The position numbers were made by a program, and so were the translations under genes. The notes under the pieces were generated by a model. It ran no database searches. It was not told the DNA's origin and worked only from the letters and a program-made list of their open reading frames with translations. A DNA stretch of 64,000 bases. It comes from Alloalcanivorax xiamenensis (GTDB lineage: Bacteria > Pseudomonadota > Gammaproteobacteria > Pseudomonadales > Alcanivoracaceae). Below, piece after piece: positions 16,522 to 24,519 of the stretch; position 1 is the stretch's first letter; every line of letters starts with the position of its first letter. The stretch covers positions 124,001 through 188,000 of the forward strand of contig NZ_AQPF01000002.1 in NCBI RefSeq assembly GCF_009846745.1, read 5' to 3'.

Positions 16522-16542
16522 ATGCCGGACTTGATCCGGCAT
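16522..16542. repeat. Dispersed palindromic repeat, atgccgga type
   Basis: atgccggac-ttg-atccggcat-type palindrome of 21 bases in the lptB-rpoN spacer. Almost the same palindrome occurs at 41119-41139 with one base changed, in both cases preceded by gtc. Another small hairpin (gccgccatccatggcggc) follows at about 16570-16588. The rest of the 335-base spacer up to the rpoN promoter shows no coding signal. Confidence 0.65.
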
Positions 16543-16678
16543 CGCCCTCCGGCAACACCCGGCATTTGGAGCCGCCATCCATGGCGGCCGCCCCCACAAT
16601 CGCGGGACACCAGTGACTCTCTTCATACTGGAAGGAACCACGATTCTCCTTACTCTTTTTCAATTGCAATTTCAACAT

Positions 16679-16694
16679 TGGCATACATATTGCT
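16679..16694 (+). promoter_or_regulatory. Candidate sigma-54 (-24/-12) promoter for rpoN
   Basis: TGGCATACATATTGCT matches the sigma-54 consensus TGGCAY-N5-TTGCW: the invariant GG is at 16680-16681 and GC at 16692-16693, the correct 10 bases apart. Transcription would start near 16705, about 63 bases before the rpoN ATG. The surrounding bases are AT-rich compared with the rest of the window. Suggests autoregulation of rpoN; not tested. Confidence 0.55.
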
Positions 16695-16767
16695 TAAATG
16701 GATTGCTAAGCGTTGAAAGACGCTGCTATTCTGCCGCCTTGGCGATTCACCAGACCACCAAGGCAGT

Positions 16768-18234
16768 ATGAAACCGAGTCTACAACTCCAGATCGGCCAG
16801 CAACTCACCATGACGCCGCAGCTGCAACAGGCGATTCGCTTGCTGCAGCTGTCGACGCTGGACCTGCGCCAGGAAATCCAGCAGGCCGTGGAAACCAACC
16901 CCCTGCTGGAACTCGAGGAGGGAGGCGAAACCTATACCGAGGATGACTCCCCCGCCGACGAGGATTGGGAAGCGGAGGAAATGGACCTCGAACGGGACCA
17001 GGCCCTGGACGATCTGGTGGAAGGGCCGGTGGAGAGCGACAGCGAATGGGACGACCTCTATGTGGGGCAGTCCGGTTCCGGCTCGGGCAGCGGCGAAGAC
17101 GATGACGCCGACGCCTGGCAGCAGCGCCACGTCGCTCCGGTCACCCTGCAGGACCATCTGCTCTGGCAACTCAATCTCAGCCCGATGAGCGACCGGGACC
17201 GCGTCATCGCCGGTATCCTCATCGACGCCCTCGACCACCGCGGCTACCTGTCCCTGCCCCTGGATGATGTGATCGGCACCGCCGAGCGGCAAATCGCCGA
17301 CGCCGATGATCCGGTGGAGGAAGACGAAGTGGTGGCGGTCCTGCATCGGCTGCAACAATTCGACCCGGTCGGTGTGGCCTGCCGTGACCTGGCCGAGTGC
17401 CTGGGCGTGCAACTGCGACAGCAGGCCGCCGACACGCCACACCTGGACACCGCCACTGCCCTGCTTGAGCACCTCACGCTATTGGAGAAGCACGACTATG
17501 CCGGGCTACGCCGGGCCATGGGGGTGACGGAAGGCGAACTCCTCGATGCCCTGGCGCTGCTGCGCACCCTGGACCCCGCCCCGGGCGAACACATCGGCGG
17601 CGAAGTGGCGGAATACGCGGTGCCCGACGTGGTGGTGCGCCCTTTCCGTGGCGGCTGGCGGGTGGAACTGAACGAGGAGGTACTGCCCAAGGTCAACCTG
17701 AACGCCCAATACGCCCGTCTGGCCCGCCGCACCGAGGGCGAGGACGGCCAGTACCTGCGCAACTGCATGCAGGAGGCACGCTGGTTCCTGAAAAGCCTGC
17801 AGAGCCGTAACGACACTTTGCTGAAGGTGGCGCGCCGCATCGTCGAGGTGCAGCAGGACTTCTTCCACTATGGCGAGGAAGCCATGAAACCGCTGGTGCT
17901 GGCCGATATCGCCGAGGCGGTGGAAATGCACGAATCCACCATCAGCCGGGTCACCAATCAGAAGTTCATGCTCACCCCCCGCGGGGTGTTCGAGCTTAAA
18001 TATTTCTTTTCCAGTCACGTGGACACGGAAGGCGGCGGTGAATGTTCTTCCACCGCCATTCGTGCCATCATTAAGAAGCTGGTCGCCGCCGAGAACCCTC
18101 GCAAGCCGCTCAGCGACAATAAGCTGGCCAGTTTGCTTAATGAGCAAGGGATCAAGGTGGCGCGCCGGACCGTCGCCAAGTATCGAGAGGCGATGCGAAT
18201 CCCGTCTTCCAGCGCTCGCAAACGCCTGGTTTGA
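16768..18234 (+). CDS. rpoN: RNA polymerase sigma-54 factor
   Basis: Alternative sigma factor for nitrogen, motility and other activator-dependent promoters. 488 residues. Region I is Gln/Leu-rich (QIGQQLTMTPQLQQAIRLL, about 7-25). Region II (about 50-120) is strongly acidic. Region III contains the core-binding part, the helix-turn-helix (MHESTISRVTNQKFM near 390) and the RpoN box ARRTVAKYRE near 471-480, all intact. The gene order rpoN-hpf-ptsN-rapZ-ptsO is the conserved one. Confidence 0.97.
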   Translation: MKPSLQLQIGQQLTMTPQLQQAIRLLQLSTLDLRQEIQQAVETNPLLELEEGGETYTEDDSPADEDWEAEEMDLERDQALDDLVEGPVESDSEWDDLYVGQSGSGSGSGEDDDADAWQQRHVAPVTLQDHLLWQLNLSPMSDRDRVIAGILIDALDHRGYLSLPLDDVIGTAERQIADADDPVEEDEVVAVLHRLQQFDPVGVACRDLAECLGVQLRQQAADTPHLDTATALLEHLTLLEKHDYAGLRRAMGVTEGELLDALALLRTLDPAPGEHIGGEVAEYAVPDVVVRPFRGGWRVELNEEVLPKVNLNAQYARLARRTEGEDGQYLRNCMQEARWFLKSLQSRNDTLLKVARRIVEVQQDFFHYGEEAMKPLVLADIAEAVEMHESTISRVTNQKFMLTPRGVFELKYFFSSHVDTEGGGECSSTAIRAIIKKLVAAENPRKPLSDNKLASLLNEQGIKVARRTVAKYREAMRIPSSSARKRLV

Positions 18235-18254
18235 CGACGCGGGAAACGGCTTGT

Positions 18255-18277
18255 AACCCGGGCCTGGGGCCAGGGTT
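18255..18277 (+). promoter_or_regulatory. Hairpin in the rpoN-hpf spacer
   Basis: aaccc-g-ggcc / ggcc-a-gggtt arms with a 3-base loop form a GC-rich stem of nine pairs and one mismatch, 26 bases before the hpf start. No T-run follows (aaataacg), so it is more likely a partial attenuator or leader structure than a full terminator. Confidence 0.35.
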
Positions 18278-18302
18278 AAATAACGAGGCAAAGGAGCCAG
18301 CT

Positions 18303-18602
18303 ATGCAAATCAACATCAGTGGCCATCACCTGGATATCACCGAAGCCCTTCGTGACTATGTGGACGACAAGTTTTCCAAGTTGGAACGGCACTTCGACCA
18401 GATCACCAGTATTCAGGTGATTCTGTCTCCGGAGCCGAAGACCCACAAGGCGGAATCCACCATCCACATTTCCGGCGCCGAAGTCTTCGCCACCGCCGAG
18501 GCTGGTGACATGTACGCGGCTATTGATGCCCTGACCAGCAAGCTGGATCGTCAGATTCTCAAACACAAGGAGAAGACCGTGAGCCGCAAGCACGGTCACT
18601 AA
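18303..18602 (+). CDS. hpf: Ribosome hibernation promoting factor, short form
   Basis: Binds the 30S subunit and promotes 100S ribosome dimers in stationary phase. 99 residues, the short HPF/YfiA form without the C-terminal dimerisation domain of long HPF. Motifs: MQINISGHHLDITEALRDYV at the start and DMYAAIDALTSKLDRQILKHKEK. The ATG is preceded by AAGGAG; an in-frame upstream extension of 24 residues is not family-like. Confidence 0.93.
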   Translation: MQINISGHHLDITEALRDYVDDKFSKLERHFDQITSIQVILSPEPKTHKAESTIHISGAEVFATAEAGDMYAAIDALTSKLDRQILKHKEKTVSRKHGH

Positions 18603-18610
18603 GCGGATCT

Positions 18611-19084
18611 ATGCGAGTACGAGAACTCCTCACCGAGGACCGCACCCATAACGGTATCGAGGTGGGTAGCAAAAAACGTCTTCTGGATCAGGTTGCCGAA
18701 CTGGCCGCGGCCAGTTGCGGCGACCTCGGAGCCCAGGAGGTGTTCGATGCACTGGTGGCCCGGGAGCGCCTGGGCTCCACCGGTATCGGTGAAGGTATCG
18801 CCATTCCCCACTGCCGACTCGGACGCTGCGAGCAGGCGGTGGGCCTGCTGCTGAAACTGGCCGAACCGGTGGACTTCGATGCCGTGGACGGCCGACCGGT
18901 GGATCTGGTGTTCGTTCTGCTGGTGCCTGAACAAAATCCCGAGCAGCACCTCAAGACCCTGAGCCACCTGGCCAACCTGTTCAACGACGAGGATTATCGG
19001 CGTGAACTGCGCCAGGCAATGGACGATCACCAGCTTTACATTACCGCCGTGGAGTCCGAGGCCGAATTGCGCCTGGCTTCATAA
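18611..19084 (+). CDS. ptsN: Nitrogen PTS EIIA component (EIIA-Ntr)
   Basis: Final acceptor of the PtsP-NPr-EIIANtr phosphorelay, which regulates potassium transport, carbon/nitrogen balance and envelope functions rather than transporting sugar. 157 residues, PTS_EIIA_2 fold; the phosphorylated histidine is His67 in GIAIPHCRLG. No transport domains are attached. It lies between hpf and rapZ; its NPr partner ptsO is two genes downstream. Confidence 0.95.
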   Translation: MRVRELLTEDRTHNGIEVGSKKRLLDQVAELAAASCGDLGAQEVFDALVARERLGSTGIGEGIAIPHCRLGRCEQAVGLLLKLAEPVDFDAVDGRPVDLVFVLLVPEQNPEQHLKTLSHLANLFNDEDYRRELRQAMDDHQLYITAVESEAELRLAS

Positions 19085-19095
19085 GCTACGACAGG

Positions 19096-19133
19096 GCCCG
19101 CGCGGCCGGTTTTCCCCGGCCCGGGCGTCTTTT
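19096..19133 (+). terminator. Terminator-like hairpin after ptsN
   Basis: GCCCG (19096-19100) and GGCCGG (19104-19109) pair with CCGGCC (19116-19121) and CGGGC (19122-19126), leaving a three-base bulge, and are followed by gtcttttg. The T-run is short, so termination is probably partial; rapZ and ptsO could still be read through. Confidence 0.5.
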
Positions 19134-19156
19134 GGGGGAAGAAAGCGGCAATCGCC

Positions 19157-20011
19157 ATGAAACTGACCATTCTCAGCGGCCGGTCCGGATCCGGTAAAAC
19201 CACAGCCCTACAGGCACTGGAAGACCATGGCTATTATTGCGTGGACAATCTGCCATTGGGTCTGCTGCCGCAACTGGCCGGGCAGTTGGATGATGAAGAC
19301 CGGGTACTGGAGCGGGTCGCCGTCGGGGTCGATGCCCGCAACCTGCCGAGACAACTGCTGGCGTTCCCCTCCACCCTGGCGGAGTTACGCAAGCTGCAGG
19401 TGGAAACGGAAATCATCTTTCTCGACGCCGATCACGGCACCCTGCTCAAACGCTTCAGCGCCACTCGCCGCCCCCACCCGCTCAGCGGCGATGATCGCAC
19501 CCTGGCCGACGCCATCGCCTATGAAGCCGAACTGCTCGCCGACATCCGTATGCGCGCGGACCTGGTGATCGACACCAGCACCCTGGATGTCCATTCCCTG
19601 CGCAACCAGATCCGTCAGCGGGTCGCCGGCCGCAATGTCCGCCTCTCGTTGCTGATCCAGTCGTTCGGTTTTAAGAATGGCTTACCCAACGACGCCGATT
19701 TGGTCTATGACGTGCGCATGCTGCCCAATCCCCACTGGCACGGTGATCTGCGCGCTCTGACCGGTCGCGACGACGAGGTGGCGGCCTTCCTGCAATCTCA
19801 TCAGGAAACCGAAGATTTGATCGACGATATTTTCCAGTTCCTGGTTCGCTGGCTGCCCAGCTACGCCGCCAACGACCGCAGTTACGTTACCGTTGCCATC
19901 GGCTGCACCGGTGGCCGCCATCGCTCCGTGTATCTGGCCGAACAGCTGGCCCAGCGCCTGCGCAATAAAGCCATTCCCTTGCATGTGCGGCACCGGGAGT
20001 TGGAGGGATGA
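19157..20011 (+). CDS. rapZ: RNase adapter protein RapZ
   Basis: ATP/GTP-binding protein that in E. coli senses glucosamine 6-phosphate and brings the sRNA GlmZ to RNase E. 284 residues, full length. Walker A GRSGSGKTTALQ is at residues 8-19, followed by CVDNLPLGLLPQL. The C-terminal domain keeps SFGFKNGLPNDADLVYDVRMLPNP and the IGCTGGRHRSVY segment. The stop overlaps ptsO by 4 bases. Whether GlmZ-type control exists here is not visible. Confidence 0.94.
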   Translation: MKLTILSGRSGSGKTTALQALEDHGYYCVDNLPLGLLPQLAGQLDDEDRVLERVAVGVDARNLPRQLLAFPSTLAELRKLQVETEIIFLDADHGTLLKRFSATRRPHPLSGDDRTLADAIAYEAELLADIRMRADLVIDTSTLDVHSLRNQIRQRVAGRNVRLSLLIQSFGFKNGLPNDADLVYDVRMLPNPHWHGDLRALTGRDDEVAAFLQSHQETEDLIDDIFQFLVRWLPSYAANDRSYVTVAIGCTGGRHRSVYLAEQLAQRLRNKAIPLHVRHRELEG

Positions 20012-20277
20012 TCGAGAAGGAACTCACCATCATCAACAAACTGGGGCTGCATGCGCGCGCCGCCGCCAAGGTGGTCAGTGTGGCGTCACGTTACAGCTGC
20101 ACCATTCAAGTGCTTCATAACGAACGCCGGATCGATGCCAAGAGCATCATGGGCCTGCTCACCCTCGGCGCCGCCAAGGGCACCAGCCTCACGGTGCGGG
20201 TGGACGGCGATGATGAACAGCCGGCCATGGAGGAACTGACCGACCTGTTCGCCCGCCGCTTTGACGAAGCGGAATAA
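20008..20277 (+). CDS. ptsO: Nitrogen PTS phosphocarrier NPr (HPr-like)
   Basis: Small phosphocarrier between PtsP (EI-Ntr) and PtsN. 89 residues with the HPr fold; the phosphorylated His15 lies in NKLGLHARAAAK and the regulatory serine region in DAKSIMGLLTLGA. ptsP is not in the window. Translationally coupled to rapZ by ATGA overlap. Confidence 0.95.
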   Translation: MIEKELTIINKLGLHARAAAKVVSVASRYSCTIQVLHNERRIDAKSIMGLLTLGAAKGTSLTVRVDGDDEQPAMEELTDLFARRFDEAE

Positions 20278-20347
20278 GTTCGCGGGAGCGGTCCACAGAC
20301 CAGTGGCGTGCCATCTATTGGTCTTGGAGATATGAAATCGCGCTGTA

Positions 20348-20416
20348 TTCGCTGCCAAGGCAGCTTCCCACAGAGAGCGCGACGGAGTTGCTGTGGGAAG
20401 CTGCCTTGGCAGCGAA
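20348..20416. repeat. REP-like perfect hairpin
   Basis: Perfect 26-base arms (20348-20373 and 20391-20416; ttcgctgccaaggcag + cttcccacag) enclose a 17-base loop. It sits between the convergent ends of ptsO and the J-domain gene and probably serves as a shared 3' end. Nearly identical arms occur at 26495-26563. Confidence 0.85.
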
Positions 20417-20423
20417 CAGGACG

Positions 20424-21737
20424 TCATTTCGCGTCTTTCTCCTCCCTCTGACTGCGCGCCCAGTTGATGACATAACTGCGGCTGACGCGATCGTGCAGAA
20501 GGTATCCTTTCAGGAACAGGTTCACCAGGATCACCACCTTGCTGGTCAGCGCATTGACCACCACGAACGCTATGACCCGCCATAAATTGTGCAGGAAGGG
20601 CAGCCGCTGAAACTCCCGATTCGTCACCCTGAGCCCGAGCATCCGTTTCCCCGGCGTCGCCTGCCTGGGCCCGGCCTCCATTACCAGCGCCATCAGCAAA
20701 TAGGCCGGCACGACGAGCACCAGAAAGAAGCTCATGAACGACTCAATACGGATATCACCACCTGTTCCGTTGAAATCCGCCACCATGATGCTCACCACCC
20801 ATATCGGCATGACCAGAAGCGCCGCCAGGACCAGCAGGTCGATGACGAGGGCGACCATGCGTAAGGTCATGCCGGTGAAATAAAGGGTTTCGGGTTTCGG
20901 CTCGGCGTTTGCCTGACGCGCCGGCGGCACCGTCTCCTTGCCGCCACGCAGCCCCCGCAATAACGCCTGGTCGCCGGAAGAGCTCGCGTCCAGGGGCGCC
21001 AACACCCGCTCCATGGCGGCATCACCAAAACGGGCCGCCAACAAACCACGACGCCCCTCCCAATCGAACAGGCTGTTCAAATAACCGAGAGTGGCCGCAT
21101 CCAGAGGAGGTGTGCCCTCTTGCTGCCGCGACCGCTCCACCAGCCGGGCCATCAGGGCATCGCCCAAACCATGATGAAAGGCGCTGTCCAACATCCAGGG
21201 ATTGCTGGCCAGAAAACGCCATTCCGTTTCCGCCGCCGGCTGCCCCTCCCGGTCCAGAAGAGCCTGGCACTGAATCAGCAGCCGTTCGTGCTCACGACTG
21301 GCCGCCAGCCGCTCGTCTTCTTCCGGCTCCCGTTCTTCCAGCTCCCGTGCCGCGGTCCAGGCCGGCTCCGGGTCCCGCGCCGGCGGGGGAGGCTGATCCA
21401 GGAACGCCGGCTCGGATTCCTCCGGTGCCACCAGCGGATCATCTGGAACCACCGACGCTGGCCATTCCGGCCTCTCTGGCGAAGGCGGCAGAGTCTCGGC
21501 GGCGGTGGCAACGGGCTTCCTTTCCGCTTGCTCCCCGGTTGCCGTTTCCGGCCCCGCATCAGCGGCACGGGCATGTTGCTCGGCAAGGCTCAGGGCACGT
21601 TTGTAGGCGGCGTGCAAAGCCTGGAATTGCCGTGGATGCTCATCCGGGCGCGTACTTTTCAGCAAGCGCGCGTAGGCACGCTTGATCGCCCGGGTATCCC
21701 CGGTGGCCTCGAGCCCCAGGACATGCCAGGGATCCAT
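20424..21737 (-). CDS. J-like domain / RDD membrane protein, partner of the adjacent Hsp70
   Basis: A 437-residue fusion. Residues 1-60 form a J-type domain (DPWHVLGLEATGDTRAIKRAY, then AYKRALSLAE), but the HPD tripeptide that activates Hsp70 reads RPD (STRPDEHP). Residues about 60-150 are Pro/Glu-rich linker. The C-terminal third is an RDD-family membrane domain with three hydrophobic stretches (about 292-325, 335-360, 385-412) and the TPGKRMLGLRV signature. Its ATG overlaps the hscC stop by one base (TGATG), so the two are coupled. Likely a membrane-bound co-chaperone for the HscC-like protein; function inferred. Confidence 0.8.
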   Translation of the reverse strand: MDPWHVLGLEATGDTRAIKRAYARLLKSTRPDEHPRQFQALHAAYKRALSLAEQHARAADAGPETATGEQAERKPVATAAETLPPSPERPEWPASVVPDDPLVAPEESEPAFLDQPPPPARDPEPAWTAARELEEREPEEDERLAASREHERLLIQCQALLDREGQPAAETEWRFLASNPWMLDSAFHHGLGDALMARLVERSRQQEGTPPLDAATLGYLNSLFDWEGRRGLLAARFGDAAMERVLAPLDASSSGDQALLRGLRGGKETVPPARQANAEPKPETLYFTGMTLRMVALVIDLLVLAALLVMPIWVVSIMVADFNGTGGDIRIESFMSFFLVLVVPAYLLMALVMEAGPRQATPGKRMLGLRVTNREFQRLPFLHNLWRVIAFVVVNALTSKVVILVNLFLKGYLLHDRVSRSYVINWARSQREEKDAK

Positions 21738-23422
21738 CAGAACCAGTCCTCACCTTCCAGACTGTCCAAGGCCTCCCTGAACTTCTTTTGAGCCCGGGCA
21801 ATGTCCAGCGGATTCTGCCGATCCAGCACCTGCTCGAATCGGCCCATCAAGTCGGCGACCCACTCCCTGCGCTCCCCGAGGCTGGACTCATAAAGCCGCT
21901 CGCCACGGGCCAGCAGCGCCCGGTTCTCCTCACCGTCTCGAGGGTGGAACTTCAAGGCGGCCAGACGTTCCAGGGATCTCGCCTTGTCGTCCTCGCTCAA
22001 GGCTCCGGGCGTATGTTCGATCAACTGATAATAGGTCTTGCCGGTGGATTCAACTTTCACGTCCACCTCCAGAAGACCATTCATGTCGTAGCTGTAGCGG
22101 ACGGTCACGCTTTCCTGTCCTCGTGGTCCTTTCGGCACGGCGACGCCCAACTCTCCCAGGTAGACATTCTTCTCCACCAGACGATTTTCGCCTTGATAGA
22201 TGAGAATCTTCATCTTGGTCTGGTTGTCGGATGCGGTGGACAACTGCCGCTCGACGCTGATCGGTACCACGCTATTGCGTTCGATGATCGGCAGAAAGTA
22301 ATCCCCCAGCTTGGGGTTGTCCTCGTTGACCACCCCCGTGCCGAGCGTGTAGGGGCAGACATCGGTAAGCACCACGTCATCCAGGCCCTCTCCCCGCTCC
22401 AGCAGACCGGCCTGAATAGCCGCCCCCATCGCCACGACCGTATCCGGGTCCAGATGACAGGATGGCAGCCGGCCGAACATCTTGCCGACGGTGGAGCGGA
22501 ACAGGGCCAGGCGGGTGGACCCGCCCACCAGGACCACATCATCCACCTTGTCCGGGTGCAGACTGGCATCACGCAACGCCCGCTCAATCGGGTGCTTCAC
22601 CCTCAGCAGCAGTGGCGTGACCACACCGGCGAACCATTCCGGCGTGACCTCATGAATCACTTCCCGGTCCCCCAGCTTGAGAGTGAGCGTCTGGGTATTA
22701 CCCAGCCGGCGCTTGGCGCCTTCCATCTGCAAATACAGATTCTGCATGACACTGGCGGGCAGGCTGTCCCGACTCAGTTCATGCCGGGCCAGCACATCGT
22801 CGATCATGGCATCGACGAAATCCTCTCCGCCGAGAAAGTTGTCACCGGCGCTGGCGTGCACTTCCATCACACCATCGAAGAATTCCAGCAACGATACATC
22901 GAAAGTGCCGCCGCCCAGGTCGAGAATCAAAAACAGGCCTTCCTGCTTCTCGTGCAGGCCATAGGCCATGGCCGCGGCGGTGGGCTCATTGATCAGCCGT
23001 CGCACCGTCAACCCCGCCAGCTCCGCCGCCTGTTTGGTGGCGTGGCGCTGATTGTCGTTGAAATAGGCCGGCACACTGATCACTGCTTCCGTCACCGGCT
23101 CCCCCAAGTGCGCCTCGGCGTCTTCCTTGAGCGAACGCAATACCAGGGAAGACAGCTCCGTCGCACTGAAACGCTGATTGCCGAGAGTCACCTTGTGGTC
23201 GGTGCCCATGAGGCGTTTGAACGCGGCCACCGTTCGGTCGCTATGATGAATCAGCCGCTGACGGGCGGTGCGACCAACCATGATCTCTCCACTGGCATCC
23301 ACGCCCACCACGGACGGTGTCAGCACGTCCCCCAGCCGATTGGATATCAACTCCACGCCTTGTCCGGTCCACACACCGCAGGCGCTGTTGGTGGTACCCA
23401 GATCAATTCCGACGATCGCCAT
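21737..23422 (-). CDS. hscC: Hsp70-family chaperone, HscC-like
   Basis: A 561-residue Hsp70 with an intact ATPase domain: GIDLGTTNSACGVW at the start, NEPTAAAMAYG near 145, ILDLGGGTFDVSLLE near 172-186 and VLVGGSTRLALF near 308. The substrate domain is present but the C-terminal lid is short and there is no EEVD tail, matching the length (about 556) of E. coli HscC rather than DnaK. The ATG at 23422 follows AAAGGAG; it starts exactly at the family N-terminus. HscC in E. coli works with special J proteins (DjlB/DjlC); here the coupled downstream gene is the natural partner. Confidence 0.9.
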   Translation of the reverse strand: MAIVGIDLGTTNSACGVWTGQGVELISNRLGDVLTPSVVGVDASGEIMVGRTARQRLIHHSDRTVAAFKRLMGTDHKVTLGNQRFSATELSSLVLRSLKEDAEAHLGEPVTEAVISVPAYFNDNQRHATKQAAELAGLTVRRLINEPTAAAMAYGLHEKQEGLFLILDLGGGTFDVSLLEFFDGVMEVHASAGDNFLGGEDFVDAMIDDVLARHELSRDSLPASVMQNLYLQMEGAKRRLGNTQTLTLKLGDREVIHEVTPEWFAGVVTPLLLRVKHPIERALRDASLHPDKVDDVVLVGGSTRLALFRSTVGKMFGRLPSCHLDPDTVVAMGAAIQAGLLERGEGLDDVVLTDVCPYTLGTGVVNEDNPKLGDYFLPIIERNSVVPISVERQLSTASDNQTKMKILIYQGENRLVEKNVYLGELGVAVPKGPRGQESVTVRYSYDMNGLLEVDVKVESTGKTYYQLIEHTPGALSEDDKARSLERLAALKFHPRDGEENRALLARGERLYESSLGERREWVADLMGRFEQVLDRQNPLDIARAQKKFREALDSLEGEDWF

Positions 23423-23527
23423 GGCTGCTCCTTTCGCCATTCACGGCCTCAAACGAACGCCGGGCGGTATCAAACCGCCCGGCGAGAATCCCGGTGGCCA
23501 GCACCGGGCAATGTCATGCAGAGCGAA

Positions 23528-24457
23528 TCAGACAGCGTCAGGCTGCCGCGGCGTGGCTTCGCCCAGTTCGAAGATATCGCGGAACGAACAGTAGATGGTG
23601 GCGGAATACAGCGCCATCAGTACCAACATCACCAACAGCATCACCACACCAAAGACGAACATCAGGATACCGCTGATCACGCCTTGTCCGAGCACTCCGG
23701 TAATCACTCCGACAATAATCGCCACCGCGATACCCAGCACCAGGAAAATCAGGAAGCCGATGATGCCGTACCACAGCAGGGGCAAAAAGTTGCGGAATAC
23801 CGCGGTGAAGCTTTCCACCATGGCCGCGAACGCATTGCGGTGCCCGAAGAACACCAAAGGCACCTGGAACCAGATCGCCGCCATGTAGGGGATGATCAAC
23901 AACAGAGAGACCAGGCCGAACAGAATCATCTTGGCGAAGCCAAAGGCCGGGTTCATCATGGGCGCGGCGTAGGGGTCGGAGAAGGAACTGAACATCATCA
24001 TCAGTTCACTGCCATAGAACAGTGCGCCAAGAATGCCAATCAAAACAACGAAGACCAGCATCGCCACGATCTGCGCCAGACCGGCCATGAACAGCGGCCC
24101 GGTCTGATTGGAAAAGCCGACGAAAAGATCGCCGAAGGAAAACGTGTTTTGCTCAAGTACCCTGTGGGCAATGAAATACAAACCGACGATGAATACCGGC
24201 GCGAACAGGGTGGGAATGAACGTGCCGATAAACGGAATGAACGCGGTAATCAGACCAATGGCCATGAAAATCAGCATGAAGACAAAGGTGGCCAGTGCCC
24301 ACATCAGCTTGTTCTGACTCACGATCCCCCAAGCCTGCGCCCACCAGGCGCCGCCGTTCCCCACCGGCCGCTTCCGTGCCTGCCCTACCGTTCCCGATCC
24401 CGCCTGTGTCACCAGCACGTCCGCGCTGGGTCCCTGGTATGGATTATTGGATTCCAT
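23528..24457 (-). CDS. Polytopic membrane protein, BPSS1780-like
   Basis: A 309-residue inner-membrane protein with about six to eight hydrophobic segments (from about residue 50 to 295) after a short cytoplasmic N-terminus containing NPYQGPSADV and GAWWAQAWGIV. This pattern resembles the BPSS1780 membrane family of unknown function. The ATG at 24457 has AAGGAG 8 bases upstream. It is 105 bases upstream of hscC on the same strand and could share its transcript. No catalytic motif seen. Confidence 0.65.
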   Translation of the reverse strand: MESNNPYQGPSADVLVTQAGSGTVGQARKRPVGNGGAWWAQAWGIVSQNKLMWALATFVFMLIFMAIGLITAFIPFIGTFIPTLFAPVFIVGLYFIAHRVLEQNTFSFGDLFVGFSNQTGPLFMAGLAQIVAMLVFVVLIGILGALFYGSELMMMFSSFSDPYAAPMMNPAFGFAKMILFGLVSLLLIIPYMAAIWFQVPLVFFGHRNAFAAMVESFTAVFRNFLPLLWYGIIGFLIFLVLGIAVAIIVGVITGVLGQGVISGILMFVFGVVMLLVMLVLMALYSATIYCSFRDIFELGEATPRQPDAV

Positions 24458-24519
24458 AATGTATGCTCCTTGTCCTTGGTTAAGCCAAACAGTCAATAGT
24501 CATTCTGAAAGACGAAAAA

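Noticed and set aside
21788..24499. A 903-codon open frame on the plus strand opposite hscC and the membrane protein gene
   Set aside because: It is antisense to two clear genes in GC-rich DNA, where third-position bias keeps the opposite frame open. The translation is His/Gln/Arg-rich low-information sequence with no domain.
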